A stretch of 64,000 nt of DNA. It comes from Roseibium suaedae (GTDB lineage: Bacteria > Pseudomonadota > Alphaproteobacteria > Rhizobiales > Stappiaceae). Below, piece by piece: positions 36,079 through 46,411 of this stretch (position 1 is the stretch's first letter; every line of letters begins with the position of its first letter). Where the stretch lies: NCBI RefSeq assembly GCF_900142725.1, contig NZ_FRBW01000001.1, forward strand, positions 372,001 to 436,000, in the 5' to 3' direction. The position numbers and the translations under genes were made by a program. Under the pieces are notes generated by a model that was not told the origin of the DNA, ran no database searches, and saw nothing but the letters and a program-made list of their open reading frames with translations.

Positions 36079-38514
36079 TCAGGCGGCCGCAACTTCCTGC
36101 AGGAACCGCTCGACCTCGGCCTTCAGCCGGTCGGTCTTTTCAGACAGGTCGCCGGACGCAGACAGAACCATGTCGGCGGACTGGGTGGTCTGGTCGACGG
36201 CTTGCGAGAGCTCCGACATGTTGCTGGAAACCTGCGTGGTGCCTTGAGCTGCCCGCTGCACATTCTGCGAAATCTCGGCGGTGGCGGATCCCTGCTGCTG
36301 TACGGCAGAGGCAATGGTCGCCGTGTAGGAATTCACCTCTTCCATGATGCTGCTGATCTGGGCGATCGCATCGACGGATTCCTTCGTTGCACCCTGGATT
36401 GCGGAAATCTGACCGGCGATTTCTTCCGTTGCCTTCGAGGTTTGGGTCGCCAGTTCCTTCACTTCGGAGGCAACGACCGCAAAGCCCCGCCCGGCATCAC
36501 CGGCACGGGCGGCTTCAATCGTCGCATTCAGCGCCAGGAGGTTGGTCTGTTCGGCAATTGCCTGGATCAGTGTGATGACTTCGCCGATCTTGGCGGCGGA
36601 AGCTGCAAGACCTTCCACCTTTTCATTCGTCTCGCGGGTGCCCTGAGTGGCCTTGGCGACGACGCCCGTGGTCTGGGCGACCTGACGGGAGATCTCGCCG
36701 ATGGAGGCTGCCAGTTCTTCTGCAGCGCTTGCAACGGTCTGGACGTTCTGTGTTGCCGTGTCGGAAGCGCTCAGGGTCTGGTTGGCGTGTCCTGAGCTTT
36801 CCCGGGCAATCTCCGTCAGCGAACGGGCGGTTTCGTCCAGTCCGTCGGCGGTTTCGTCCACGGTCGCAAGAACCTCGGAGGCTGTTGCGCGGAAGTTCGA
36901 AATCAGGCTGTCGATCCGGTTCTGACGAGCCTTTTGCGCCTCTTCTTCCACTGCCTGCTGCTGGCGAAGCTGGGCGCGTTCAAGCGCATTGCGGCGGAAG
37001 ATTTCAACGGTTCGGTTCATGTCGCCGATTTCGTCACCCCGGTTCACGTCGGTGATTTCGACGCCATTGTCGCCTTCGGCCAGCCGCTGCATTAAGGCGG
37101 TGGTGACACGGATCGGGCGGGAGATTGCGAAATTCAGACCAAGAGCAATGCCGATGCCCGCCAGAATGGCGATCAGGAGGGTCAGGCCGATGGTCGCCTG
37201 GGCATTCTTGCCCGCATCCCGCGCCTGTTCGCTCTGGGCGACAACAAGCGCAGAGATCTGATCATTGATGGAGGCGGCAATGGTGTTCAGGCTGGCTTTT
37301 TGCGCCCTCAGGTCTTGCCGTGAAGCGACCATTTCCTTGAAGGCCCGGTCAAAGGAAGCAAGGGCAACCGGAATGTTGCCGACAGCCGTTTCGATGCCGG
37401 TGACCCCCTTCGACATGGAAGCCACCTGCTCTTCAACGGCGGAAAGCTCGGCAACGCGGGATTCTACGGCTGCTGCATCACCAGCAGCGAAGTTGCCGAA
37501 CAGCTCCAGCGTATCTGATTTGGCGGCGATCGACCGGTTGCTCAGTTCCGATGCCTTTTCCCAGATGTTGCGGGCGAGGCTCAGCTGGGTCGTCGCTTCC
37601 ATAGCCGTGGACTTGGCGTTTTCAACGATGGGCAAGGTCTGGGCAAGGATCTTGTCAGTGGTAACAGTCAGGTTTTCGATGGCTTCGCCAATAGCGGTGC
37701 GCACTTCAAAGACTTCGTTGAAGGAGAGCTGCGACCCCATCTTGTGCAGCCCCTCGGTGAGGTTCTTGCCGTAGATGGCCATGCTGCTCAGGAGGGCGGG
37801 CTCGACACCTTCAACCCGCTTGTACTGCAGCCCCTTGGCCACAGGCAGCAGGCTCTCGGTCAGTTCCAGCGCCTTGGCCAGCTGATCACCGCCCAGGTTC
37901 CCGTTGGCCTTCAGATACAGCGCCTGGATCGCGCCAGCCTGTTCCTTGATGGTGTAGATCTGCTGCGCAATCTGATTGGCGTCATAAAGCGCGTTGTTCG
38001 ACTTCATGGCCTGCTCTTCAAGCTCGTCTGCCATGGTCTGGACAACGGTTTCGATCTCGCTCGCAACGCTTTCGAGGGAGGCAGTGGCTTCCAGCAGGGT
38101 GTTCAGGCGGGCCGCCTGGTTGGTGGTCTCGGCAACGACGCTGTCGAAGGTGTTGGCGAACTCCTGGACGGAAGCAATGGCTTGATCGGTTTGGGCTTTT
38201 GCCGCGCTATCAGTTGAGACGGAGGCAGAAAGGCCAGAGAGGGCGCTCTGCAGGCTGGCAACCACTGTGCGGGTCTCTTCTGCCCGTTGAGCGTCCGGCG
38301 CGTTAAGATAGGTCTCGCGCAAGCTGGAGGCTGTTTGCAGAAGCTGCACAACCTTTGCGGATTCGTCATTGACCTCGAAACGGGAGGACAGATTGATGAT
38401 TGCAAGGAAGCCGGAGAATCCAACCACAGCTGTCAGCAGCAGAATGGCAAGGAAACCACCTCCCACCTTGTAGCTGAACTTGAGGTCGTTGAGTCTTCTG
38501 GTCAGACCGAGCAT
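36079..38514 (-). CDS. Methyl-accepting chemotaxis protein with large helical periplasmic domain
   Basis: An 811-residue transducer from ATG 38514 ([20 protein letters not shown]), which has GGGAGG seven bases upstream; a longer open frame reaches 38619. TM1 is at ~16-38. A very long helical periplasmic region of over 400 residues follows, in the style of helical bimodular (HBM) sensors. TM2 is near [20 protein letters not shown], then HAMP ([18 protein letters not shown]) and the signalling domain with [24 protein letters not shown]. No tether pentapeptide. HBM domains are known to bind TCA-cycle acids or similar small molecules; the ligand here is unknown. Convergent with coxM across a terminator. 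Confidence 0.92.
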   Translation of the reverse strand: MLGLTRRLNDLKFSYKVGGGFLAILLLTAVVGFSGFLAIINLSSRFEVNDESAKVVQLLQTASSLRETYLNAPDAQRAEETRTVVASLQSALSGLSASVSTDSAAKAQTDQAIASVQEFANTFDSVVAETTNQAARLNTLLEATASLESVASEIETVVQTMADELEEQAMKSNNALYDANQIAQQIYTIKEQAGAIQALYLKANGNLGGDQLAKALELTESLLPVAKGLQYKRVEGVEPALLSSMAIYGKNLTEGLHKMGSQLSFNEVFEVRTAIGEAIENLTVTTDKILAQTLPIVENAKSTAMEATTQLSLARNIWEKASELSNRSIAAKSDTLELFGNFAAGDAAAVESRVAELSAVEEQVASMSKGVTGIETAVGNIPVALASFDRAFKEMVASRQDLRAQKASLNTIAASINDQISALVVAQSEQARDAGKNAQATIGLTLLIAILAGIGIALGLNFAISRPIRVTTALMQRLAEGDNGVEITDVNRGDEIGDMNRTVEIFRRNALERAQLRQQQAVEEEAQKARQNRIDSLISNFRATASEVLATVDETADGLDETARSLTEIARESSGHANQTLSASDTATQNVQTVASAAEELAASIGEISRQVAQTTGVVAKATQGTRETNEKVEGLAASAAKIGEVITLIQAIAEQTNLLALNATIEAARAGDAGRGFAVVASEVKELATQTSKATEEIAGQISAIQGATKESVDAIAQISSIMEEVNSYTATIASAVQQQGSATAEISQNVQRAAQGTTQVSSNMSELSQAVDQTTQSADMVLSASGDLSEKTDRLKAEVERFLQEVAAA

Positions 38515-38825
38515 TCCACACCTCCCGCAGCGCACCAAAGAAGTGCGTTTATTGTTTGGTCTATTATGCTGGGAAGTGCTGAAAGGAGCGTAAATGGAAG
38601 GGTTAATCTTTCCGTTCAATGCGTCAATTGCTATTTACTGTGCAATTTACTGAAAGATTTGAGGAATTGGGTTTGATTCTGAGCTCTTGGTGAAAATGAC
38701 AGGGATATTTCGTTCATGGGTTGCGGGGTTCGGCGGATTTATCCTGCCCAAAATGACGAGGCCCTCACATGAGCTTTGTCATGTGAGCGCCTTGCCGGAA
38801 CTTGAAAGAAAGTGGGATGCCAGCG

Positions 38826-39584
38826 TCAGACGTGCTGGCCGCCGTTGATGTGGATCTCCGCGCCCGTCACATAGGAAGAGGGGCTGGTGCAGAGGAAATG
38901 GATGGTGTCGGCGACTTCATCCGGACGGCCAAGACGGCGCAGCGGAATGTCGTCGATCATCTTTTCCGTGCCCGGAGACAGGATGGCCGTGTCGATCTCG
39001 CCCGGGGCGATTGCATTGACGCGAATGCCGTGGGGACCGAAGTCGGCGGCCATTTCGCGGGTCAGGGATGCAAGAGCCGCCTTGGAGGTCGCATAGGCCG
39101 TGCCTGCAAACGGATGGACCCTGGAGCCGGCGATCGAAGTGACGTTAACGATGGAGCCGCCTGCGTTCTTCAACTCGTTGAAGAGGCCACGGCCAAGCAT
39201 GATCGGGGCAAAGAAATTGACCTGGAACACGTGCCGCCAGACATGCATCGGCGTCGTGATCGAGTCGAGGCGGCCCTTGTTGTCATCCTTCGGGCTGATG
39301 CCGGCGTTGTTCACAAGCGCGTGAAGCTTTGAGCCATGCGGCTCAAGCCGCTTGCGCATTTCCTGCACCGCGTAGCCGAGGTTTTCCGGGTCCGAGAGGT
39401 CAACCTGAATGTGGTCTTCCGGACCCATCGGCCAGGGGCACTTGTCAGAGAAAGGATACCGCGAACAGGTGATAACCCGCCATCCTGCTGCGGAGAAACG
39501 CTTGACGGTCGCATGGCCGATACCACGGCTGGCGCCGGTCAGGACGATCGTGCGCCGTTCATCAATTTTCTTGGTCTCGTTCAT
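38826..39584 (-). CDS. Short-chain dehydrogenase/reductase
   Basis: A 252-residue classical SDR: cofactor motif TGASRGIG, NNAG, catalytic serine in VTSIAGS, YATSK (Y and K), and a C-terminal GAEIHINGGQHV. Cofactor preference and substrate are not evident. The internal segment SRYPFSDKCPWPMGPEDHIQVDLSD is longer than usual after the second strand. It is divergent from bfd with a 140-base gap. Confidence 0.93.
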   Translation of the reverse strand: MNETKKIDERRTIVLTGASRGIGHATVKRFSAAGWRVITCSRYPFSDKCPWPMGPEDHIQVDLSDPENLGYAVQEMRKRLEPHGSKLHALVNNAGISPKDDNKGRLDSITTPMHVWRHVFQVNFFAPIMLGRGLFNELKNAGGSIVNVTSIAGSRVHPFAGTAYATSKAALASLTREMAADFGPHGIRVNAIAPGEIDTAILSPGTEKMIDDIPLRRLGRPDEVADTIHFLCTSPSSYVTGAEIHINGGQHV

Positions 39585-39722
39585 GCGCCTTGCCTTGGTC
39601 GAATAGTCGATGCGGTCGAAAGAAAGTTGACTCTTTCACTTCACTTTAGATATGCCCAATGAGCCTTCACGCCACAATAGCGCATCTGAAGGCCATATAT
39701 ACGAAACGTCGCGGACCCGGGA

Positions 39723-39959
39723 ATGATCATCTGCTCGTGTAATGTGTTGTCCGACAAACAGCTGCGCAAGGCGGCCGAAGAGATGCGGGCTGATCCGAAC
39801 GGCAAGGTGCCAACGCCGGGCGCAGTCTTCCGCCATCTTGGCTGCCGTCCGAAATGTGGCAGTTGCTTTCCGAGGGTCATTGACTTGATTCACGAAAAGG
39901 CGTCTGAAGGGCAGGAAGAAACCTGTTGCCGGCTCAGGAGAGTCGCTTCGGGCAGCTGA
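39723..39959 (+). CDS. bfd: Bacterioferritin-associated ferredoxin
   Basis: A 78-residue [2Fe-2S] protein that delivers electrons to bacterioferritin to mobilise stored iron. N-terminal CSC (C4, C6) and a C-terminal C45-x2-C48 pair are the expected ligands; the spacing between the pairs is several residues longer than in E. coli Bfd, and an extra cysteine (C41) lies just before. The tail has a further CC. The gene is 29 bases upstream of bfr and presumably co-transcribed. I found no convincing iron-responsive box upstream. Confidence 0.92.
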   Translation: MIICSCNVLSDKQLRKAAEEMRADPNGKVPTPGAVFRHLGCRPKCGSCFPRVIDLIHEKASEGQEETCCRLRRVASGS

Positions 39960-39988
39960 CACGGATTTATGTTTGAGGAGATGCTCTC

Positions 39989-40474
39989 ATGAAGGGTGAT
40001 GCGCGGGTCATTGAATATCTGAACAAGGCTCTGCGGCATGAATTGACTGCGGTCAATCAGTATTTCCTTCATGCAAGCATGCTGGCTGATTGGGGCTTCA
40101 CCCATCTGGCCAAAAAGGAAAGCGAAGAATCGCTCGAAGAGCGGGCCCACGCCGAGCAACTGATGGACCGCATCCTGTTCCTCGAAGGTCTTCCGAACCT
40201 GCAGGTTCTTGATCCGCTGCGCATCGGCACTTCGCTGAAGGATTGCCTCGAGTGCGATCTGGCCGGTGAATACACCGCCCGCGCGCTTTATCACGAAGCC
40301 CGTCAGGTCTGCGACGAAGCGGGCGACTATGTTTCCATGAAACTGTTCGAGGATCTTCTGGCGGATGAGGAAGGTCACATCGACTTCCTGGAAACCCAGC
40401 TGAACCTTATCGAACGGATCGGCATCGAGCGTTACGGTCTGCTTCAGTCCGGCTCTGCAGAAGCTTCCGAATAA
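39989..40474 (+). CDS. bfr: Bacterioferritin with intact ferroxidase centre but no haem-ligand Met52
   Basis: A 161-residue, 24-mer-forming iron storage protein. Ferroxidase ligands E18, E51, H54, E94, E127 and H130 are all present in the canonical numbering. Residue 52, the methionine that axially ligates haem between two subunits in E. coli Bfr, is arginine here (codon cgg at 40142-40144, in LEERAHAE). The protein is therefore predicted to bind haem poorly or not at all, or to need a second Bfr subunit encoded elsewhere. Operon with bfd. Confidence 0.95.
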   Translation: MKGDARVIEYLNKALRHELTAVNQYFLHASMLADWGFTHLAKKESEESLEERAHAEQLMDRILFLEGLPNLQVLDPLRIGTSLKDCLECDLAGEYTARALYHEARQVCDEAGDYVSMKLFEDLLADEEGHIDFLETQLNLIERIGIERYGLLQSGSAEASE

Positions 40475-40505
40475 TCAGGCAGGCGCCTATCCAGCTCTGC
40501 CGTAC

Positions 40506-41336
40506 TCAATGATTGTAGGGCGTATCGCTCTCTGCAGCTTTCAGCAGCAGAGAGCCTTTCTCTTCAGTCTCGCGAACCAGCACATGACGTGATGCCTGGG
40601 CAAACTCGTCATGGGTCGGCTGAAACGGCCTGTAGCCCCGGCGCAGCAGAAATGCCCTGCGTTGTTGAGCGGTCGAGGCGTCCATTCGCGCAAGATCTGA
40701 GTGGAACGTCTCGATATCGGCTGGAAAGAAGCCGAACTCATCCGCGGCGATCTGCCCTGTCTCGAACGCCCGCATGGCATTTGCCTTCAGGCTGCCAAGG
40801 CCGAGATCGGCAATGGCATTGAGCCAGCCTGCCCAAAGAAAGCTGTCTGGTTCCGGGCAGACCGTGGACGGGAACTGTCTCAGCTTTTCAGCGGCAATCT
40901 CCAGCGGCACAGCCTCTTCCAGCACCGCATAGGTCCATGCCCGCAAGAAGGCCTCGCGGATGATCCAGTCGATCTGCGGCGAGGCGACAACATCCCATGC
41001 CCGGTCGGCAAGTGCCGGCATGAAGGCCATGAGGATCCTGGGAACCGTGTCGCCGATGGCATCGCCCACAAGCTCTGCAGCCTCTTCCAGATCTCCGCAC
41101 AAGATTGCGGTCAGCGGAGAGGCCGCTTCACGCACCTTCAAGGCAGCCAGAATGTGGACGCCATAATAGAGCGCACGGTGTTCGTCTTCGCTCAGAAACA
41201 GCCCGCGGGCCTTGCGCTCGAGCAGCAGCAGAAGCGGCGGGATGCAGAGTTCCGGCCGGTCCAGGCAAAGACCGATCGTCCGCCAGGGAAAGAGGTCCCT
41301 GCGGGCAAGCGATGCGATCAGCTCCTGGCGGTTCAT
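40506..41336 (-). CDS. DUF1186 domain-containing protein
   Basis: A 276-residue cytoplasmic protein. The N-terminal ~215 residues are DUF1186-like helical repeats (MNRQELIASLARRDLFPW, AAELVGDAIGDTVPRILMAFM, DWIIREAFLRAWTYAVLEEAVP). The family has no known function. ATG 41336 with AGGAAAC upstream is preferred over a start 16 codons earlier. Confidence 0.82.
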   Translation of the reverse strand: MNRQELIASLARRDLFPWRTIGLCLDRPELCIPPLLLLLERKARGLFLSEDEHRALYYGVHILAALKVREAASPLTAILCGDLEEAAELVGDAIGDTVPRILMAFMPALADRAWDVVASPQIDWIIREAFLRAWTYAVLEEAVPLEIAAEKLRQFPSTVCPEPDSFLWAGWLNAIADLGLGSLKANAMRAFETGQIAADEFGFFPADIETFHSDLARMDASTAQQRRAFLLRRGYRPFQPTHDEFAQASRHVLVRETEEKGSLLLKAAESDTPYNH

Positions 41337-41426
41337 AAGTTTCCTGTCCCCGGCATTTCCGCCCCTTTTCTGCAACTCTAGCACAGGCTCTGTCGGCGGG
41401 CGACGACCGGCAGATGCTCTGCAGCA

Positions 41427-43892
41427 TCAGCTTCGCGGTTTTGCCCGGCGTGTTGCCTCGGCCTGGGAGGGATCGTCAGGCCAGGGGTGCCGTGGATAGC
41501 GCCCCTTCATCTCCGCTTTGACGTCCGACCAGGAACCGGCCCAGAAACCCGGGAGGTCCCGAGTGATCTGGATCGGGCGTTGTGCGGGGGAAAGCAGCTC
41601 CAGTGTCAGCGGGATCTTGCCGCCGCAGACGGAAGGATGCACTGCAAGGCCGAACAGTTCCTGCACGCGGATCGAAATGGAGGGTCCGGCTTCGGCGCCG
41701 TAGTCGATCGGAACCCGGCTTCCGGTGGGCGCGGTGAAATGGGAAGGGGCAAGCCTGTCCAGCCGCTGCGGCGTGTCAAACGGCAGCCAGGCTGCAAGCG
41801 CATCGCCGAGGCAGGCGGCATCGACGGCTGCCACGGAGGTCTTTCCTGCCAGAAATGGTGCCAGCCAGTCGGAAAGGCTTTCGGTCAGGGCTGCATCCGA
41901 AAGATCCGGCAGATCGCTCTCGCCGGACTGGCGCAGATAGTCCACACGCGCCCGCCAGCGGATCTGGTCATTGGTCCAGGGCAGTCGGTGAACCCCGCGC
42001 CGTTTCAGCTCCTGTACCAGAGCCCGCTCGACGGCAGCCGGATCCGGATTGCTGATTTGCCTGCTCTCCAGCTCCACTTCGCCGAAACGGCGCACGCGCC
42101 GTGCCCGAATGGATCCGTTCTGCTCCAGGCGAACTTCATCTTCCTCGATGATGTCATCCGCAAAATCGCTCTCGATATCTTCCCGGCTGACAGGGGCGCA
42201 AAGGGCGATCCGGCCATTGGCTGCCTTGCCCTGAATATCCGCGACGACCAGAAACGGGCTGGCGGCAAGAGCATGTTCTTCGGGAAGTTCGGCGCCCCGG
42301 CCATTGGCCAGCCGGAACCGGCCCCGCTGGCCGCGTGCTTGGGCCACCCGGTCCGGATAGGCGAGAGCCAGAAGACTGCCGGCAAGATCCGGATCGACGA
42401 TCCCGTCAGCTGTTCCGCCAGCGAGTTTGAGCCAGCGCTCCGCCATGGTGCGGCTGTCCTTGGCGCGGGGAGAGCGGTCCTCCCGCAGCCTGCGGATCTG
42501 GTCTCGCAGGTCCGGGTCGCGCCCGCCAAGACCTGGATCGGACAGGAGAGCTGCGAGATAGGCGGCGGTCAAACCGTCACCGCGGGCAGCTCCTTCCTGC
42601 AGCATATGGGCGAGCCGGGGGCTGAGCGGCAGTTTGGCCAGTGCCTTTCCGGCGTCGGTCAGGTGTCCGGCATCATCCAGGCCATGCAGCGCCTTCAACA
42701 GGGTGATGGCTTCGGACCACGCGCCTTCCGGTGGCGGGGTCAGGAAGGGCAGGGCAGCCGGGTCCGTCACGCCCCAGGCGGCAAGATCCAGCGCGAAGGA
42801 TGACAGGTCCGCCTCCAGGATCTCCGGATTTTCGTTGGCAGGCAGGGAAACGGTCTGGGCTTCATCCCAGAGCCGGTAGCAGACGCCGGGTGCGGTTCGG
42901 CCAGCACGGCCGCGGCGCTGATCTGCCGATGCGCGGGAAACGCGGACGGTCTCCAGCCGTGTCAGCCCTGTTTGCGGCTCATAGCGCGGCACGCGGGCAA
43001 GGCCGCTGTCGATCACGACGCGGATACCCTCGATGGTCAGGGACGTCTGGGCAATGGCGCTGGCCAGAACGATCTTGCGGGTGCCCTCGGGCGCCGGGCG
43101 GATTGCAGCATCCTGCGCCTTTCCGTCCAGCGCGCCATAGAGCGGCGCCAGCGTGCAATTGGCCGGCAAGCGGGCCGAAAGAAGCTCCTCGACGCGGCGG
43201 ATTTCGCCCTGCCCGGGCAGGAACACCAGAAGGGAGCCTGTTTCTTCCTGAAGGGCCTTTCGGACAGCCTCCGCGATCTGAGGTTCGATCCGTTCCTGGG
43301 GTTTGCGGCCAAGATAGCGGGTCTCGACGGGAAAGCTGCGGCCCTTGCTTTCCACCACAGGGCAATTGCCCAGCAGCCCGGCCACGGATGCCGCATCAAT
43401 TGTTGCGGACATGGGCAGCAGTCTCAGGTCTTCCCGCAAGGCCGCCTGCACATCCAGCGCAAGGGCCAGACCCAGGTCGCCATCCAGGGACCTTTCGTGA
43501 AATTCGTCGAACAGGATGGCGGCAATGCCGGTCAGTTCCGGATCTTCTAGGATTAGCCGGGTGAAAACGCCCTCGGTGATGACCTCGATCCGGGTCCGGC
43601 TGCTCACTTTGGTGTCCATGCGGACCCGGTAGCCGACGGTCTCTCCGACGGTCTCCCCCAGTTCCGACGCCATGCGGCGGGCTGCGGCACGGGCTGCCAG
43701 CCGCCTTGGCTCTAGCATGAGGATCTTGCCGTCCCCGCGCCATGGAGTGTCCAGCAGAGCCAGCGGCACCCGCGTGGTCTTGCCTGCTCCGGGCTCTGCC
43801 ACCAGCACCGCGTTGGGGCCGGAAACGAGCGCAGCCTCTAGCGCAGGCAGCGCAGCATCGATGGGAAGTGGTAACTTAAAGGATCGGGACAT
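41427..43892 (-). CDS. hrpB: ATP-dependent helicase HrpB
   Basis: An ~821-residue DEAH-box-type helicase. Motif I VLVAEPGAGKTT, motif II FDEFHERS (DEFH variant typical of HrpB), motif III SATIDAASVAG and motif VI QRRGRAGRTAPG are all present. The HrpB C-terminal domain (SRVPIDYGAEAGPSISIRVQELFG) follows. HrpB is widespread in proteobacteria; its RNA target is not defined. Start 43892 has GGAAG six bases upstream; 43904 is an alternative. It begins 19 bases after glk and belongs to the mgsA-glk-hrpB run. Confidence 0.95.
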   Translation of the reverse strand: MSRSFKLPLPIDAALPALEAALVSGPNAVLVAEPGAGKTTRVPLALLDTPWRGDGKILMLEPRRLAARAAARRMASELGETVGETVGYRVRMDTKVSSRTRIEVITEGVFTRLILEDPELTGIAAILFDEFHERSLDGDLGLALALDVQAALREDLRLLPMSATIDAASVAGLLGNCPVVESKGRSFPVETRYLGRKPQERIEPQIAEAVRKALQEETGSLLVFLPGQGEIRRVEELLSARLPANCTLAPLYGALDGKAQDAAIRPAPEGTRKIVLASAIAQTSLTIEGIRVVIDSGLARVPRYEPQTGLTRLETVRVSRASADQRRGRAGRTAPGVCYRLWDEAQTVSLPANENPEILEADLSSFALDLAAWGVTDPAALPFLTPPPEGAWSEAITLLKALHGLDDAGHLTDAGKALAKLPLSPRLAHMLQEGAARGDGLTAAYLAALLSDPGLGGRDPDLRDQIRRLREDRSPRAKDSRTMAERWLKLAGGTADGIVDPDLAGSLLALAYPDRVAQARGQRGRFRLANGRGAELPEEHALAASPFLVVADIQGKAANGRIALCAPVSREDIESDFADDIIEEDEVRLEQNGSIRARRVRRFGEVELESRQISNPDPAAVERALVQELKRRGVHRLPWTNDQIRWRARVDYLRQSGESDLPDLSDAALTESLSDWLAPFLAGKTSVAAVDAACLGDALAAWLPFDTPQRLDRLAPSHFTAPTGSRVPIDYGAEAGPSISIRVQELFGLAVHPSVCGGKIPLTLELLSPAQRPIQITRDLPGFWAGSWSDVKAEMKGRYPRHPWPDDPSQAEATRRAKPRS

Positions 43893-43910
43893 GGCCACTT
43901 CCATCCGGCA

Positions 43911-44951
43911 TCAGGTGGCCTGATCTTCCCCCGCATTCCAGCGCCGGCCGGTCATGTCGACGGCAAACCGGTCAGGATGGCGGGCGAACGCAGCAAGCCC
44001 TTCCAGAGCCGGATTGTCATGGCGGATGATGAAGGTGGGAATGGACGCCATCAGCCGGTCATGCGGAGCCTTCGCCTCAAAAGCGGCCCGGAAGGCGCCG
44101 TCGGTCAGGAAGCTTCCGATCCGCGGGGTGACGCCGCCGGTCAGATAGACGCCGCCACGGGCCAGCAGCGTCAGGGCGAAATCGCCCGCAACGCGGCCAA
44201 GGGCCCTTGCGAAGATCTGCAGGGTGGTGACACCGACCGGATCACCGGCTTCTGCTGCCTTGGTGATGTCCGCTGCATTGGCGAAGGCGCGATCCATGTT
44301 CATGGCGGCAGCGACGCCCCGCGCCAGACGCGGCATTCCGGTGCCACTGAGGATCTGCTCGGCGCCAAGACGGCCGCCGACCTGTTCGATATGCGACCAG
44401 ATCCGGAACTCCTCCGGGCTCACTGGCCCCAGTTCCACGTGACCGCCTTCGCCCGGAACCGGGATCCAGGTGTTGGCAGCATGGATGAGGGCGGCTGCAC
44501 CAAGTCCGGTTCCCGGGCCAAGCACGAACTTGGTCGAAGCCTCGCGAATGCTGCCGCCACCGATCTGTTCAATATCAGCGCCAGAGAGACCCGGCAGAGC
44601 CAGGGCCTGCGCCTCGAAGTCGTTCACGACGATGACAGTCTGCAAGCCGAGATCCGCGATCATCTTGCGCGGCTCGATCACCCAATCTGCATTGGTCAGC
44701 GGAATGGCGTCACCCGTGACCGGGCCGGCGACCGCGATGATGGCGGTCTTCGGGGCTTCCAGACCAGAGACCGCTAGGCTCTTGCGGATGGCGTCGGAAA
44801 TATTCGGATGGTCCGCCGTTGCCGTCTGGGCACTGTGAATGGCCGGGCTGTTCGCGTCACGCACCAAGGCGAAGCGGGCGTTGGTTCCGCCGATATCGGC
44901 CACCAGAACCGGGAAAGGGAAAGCGGCAGTGGACAGGGACGCCGCACTCAT
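43911..44951 (-). CDS. glk: Glucokinase
   Basis: A 346-residue proteobacterial-type (Glk/PF02685) glucokinase that phosphorylates glucose to glucose-6-phosphate. Phosphate-binding loop [12 protein letters not shown], the VAGPVTGD and [10 protein letters not shown] blocks, [19 protein letters not shown] and LTGGVTPRI are present. The start codon overlaps the mgsA stop (ATGA), so glk and mgsA are translationally coupled. About 15 residues longer at the N terminus than E. coli Glk. Confidence 0.96.
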   Translation of the reverse strand: MSAASLSTAAFPFPVLVADIGGTNARFALVRDANSPAIHSAQTATADHPNISDAIRKSLAVSGLEAPKTAIIAVAGPVTGDAIPLTNADWVIEPRKMIADLGLQTVIVVNDFEAQALALPGLSGADIEQIGGGSIREASTKFVLGPGTGLGAAALIHAANTWIPVPGEGGHVELGPVSPEEFRIWSHIEQVGGRLGAEQILSGTGMPRLARGVAAAMNMDRAFANAADITKAAEAGDPVGVTTLQIFARALGRVAGDFALTLLARGGVYLTGGVTPRIGSFLTDGAFRAAFEAKAPHDRLMASIPTFIIRHDNPALEGLAAFARHPDRFAVDMTGRRWNAGEDQAT

Positions 44952-45379
44952 TGGGCGGTTCCGCCGATTTCAGGCGTGGCAGAGGTGCTCTTGAGACCGG
45001 TAAGACGCGCTGACCGTAGCAGGATTTCTGCGGTCGAGAGATTGAGAGCCATCGGCATGTCATAGACGAGGGCAAGCCGCATGAGCGCCTTGACGTCAAC
45101 ATCGTGAGGCATGGGAGACAGAGGGTCGACGAAGAAGATCAGTCCCTGCAGGCGGCCTTCTGCAATCATGGCACCGATCTGCTGATCACCGCCGAGCGGA
45201 CCGCTCTTGAGACGGGTCACGTCGAGTTCCGGGCAGGCTTCCTGAATCCGGCCGCCGGTGGTGCCTGTTGCAACGAGGGAGAAGCTGGCCAGCTTTTCGC
45301 GATTGCGGGTGGCAAACTCGACCATACGGTCTTTCTTGGCGTCGTGTGCGACGAGGGCGAGCGTCGGTCGGGCAGTCAT
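44948..45379 (-). CDS. mgsA: Methylglyoxal synthase
   Basis: Converts dihydroxyacetone phosphate to methylglyoxal and phosphate, a bypass used when phosphorylated sugars accumulate. About 143 residues. Catalytic region [19 protein letters not shown] (here [10 protein letters not shown]) and [22 protein letters not shown] with the conserved Asp and His are visible. The N-terminal block [11 protein letters not shown] is typical. The start may also be GTG at 45385, which has a better-spaced GGAG. It overlaps glk by four bases. Pairing with glucokinase suggests a response to excess hexose phosphate. Confidence 0.95.
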   Translation of the reverse strand: MTARPTLALVAHDAKKDRMVEFATRNREKLASFSLVATGTTGGRIQEACPELDVTRLKSGPLGGDQQIGAMIAEGRLQGLIFFVDPLSPMPHDVDVKALMRLALVYDMPMALNLSTAEILLRSARLTGLKSTSATPEIGGTAQ

Positions 45380-45565
45380 CAGCACGGCATCTCCATGACT
45401 TGCAGAGAAGGAAGCTTGTGCTGGTTTAGCCCAATGGTGGACAGGCGCAAGGCCAACTTGCTGAAATGATGAGGATCGTTCCGCAAAGTTGTTTTGTTGA
45501 GCCGGGAAATGCGCGCATTCAGCCGTCCGGGAGAGTGTCCCGGCAAAGTCAGGTCCTTGCTTGTT

Positions 45566-46411
45566 TCAGTCGAAGATGGAGCAATGCACGGGTTCGCGGC
45601 CCGCAGCATGGTGAACCAGCGGCTGCTTCATCTGCAGTCCGGCGATTTCCATCACCAGCTTCATCTTGATGGCATCGGCAAAGCCTTCCTTGGATCTCAC
45701 GGGAATGGCGAAGGAGCCGGGGCCGCCAATGACGCAATCCTCGTAATAGTGATCCAGGTTCAGCATCGCCTGCCAGGCATTGGAGTTGGACTTCATCATC
45801 AGTGGCAGGCCGTTGATGGTGACGCCGGTCGCCAGCAGCTTGTCGCGGGCCTTGGTGACCGATCCACCCTGATTGTTCGGCCCGTCGCCGGAAATGTCGA
45901 TGACCTGACGCATGCCGCTGTAATCGTTGGACTGGATCATTTCGACGGCTTTGGTGAGGGCTGAGGCGATGGAGGTGCGCTGCACCTGCCGAAGGGGGGC
46001 CTCGGCGATCTGGGCGGCGAAAGAGGCGGCGGAAGCATCGTCCTCGATCACGGTCCATCCTGCGACGACGAAATGCTCGTCGACGCCGCCCCACTCCATG
46101 TATGTCACGGCAATGCGGCCAATTGGTCCAAAGCGGACGGCTTCCAGCACGTCCGGGGACATGATGGCCGCAACATAGCCGGCCCTTTGCACTTCCTGCT
46201 CGTCTGTATCCATGGATTGGGAGATGTCCACCGCCAGCACCAGTTCGACATCAACCTCTCTGGAGGCATCATAGGCCGACATGAAGGAGGAGGCGCCGGT
46301 TCTGAGGGCGTCCAGAGCCTCGGCGGGCGTGGAGAAGGGAAGCGAGACAAGACCGGCAAGCAGAGACGCGCCGGCTACGCGAACTGATGATCTGCAAAAA
46401 TCGAGACGCAT
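45566..46411 (-). CDS. DUF1194 secreted VWA-like protein
   Basis: A 281-residue protein. A signal peptide (~32 residues, to PAEA) is followed by a von Willebrand factor A-like fold with MIDAS motif VDISQSMD, the DISGDGPNNQGG block and a downstream NLDHYYEDCVIGGPGSF. DUF1194 proteins are common in alphaproteobacteria and of unknown role. Metal-dependent protein binding in the periplasm is likely from the MIDAS residues. Ends with two late cysteines (CVIGG, HCSIFD). Confidence 0.88.
   Translation of the reverse strand: MRLDFCRSSVRVAGASLLAGLVSLPFSTPAEALDALRTGASSFMSAYDASREVDVELVLAVDISQSMDTDEQEVQRAGYVAAIMSPDVLEAVRFGPIGRIAVTYMEWGGVDEHFVVAGWTVIEDDASAASFAAQIAEAPLRQVQRTSIASALTKAVEMIQSNDYSGMRQVIDISGDGPNNQGGSVTKARDKLLATGVTINGLPLMMKSNSNAWQAMLNLDHYYEDCVIGGPGSFAIPVRSKEGFADAIKMKLVMEIAGLQMKQPLVHHAAGREPVHCSIFD

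Noticed and set aside
39585..39722. Iron-responsive operator (Irr/ICE or RirA/IRO type) upstream of bfd
   Set aside because: A TGA/TCA pair is present but with spacing of ten rather than nine, and no TTTAGAA-type dyad was found.
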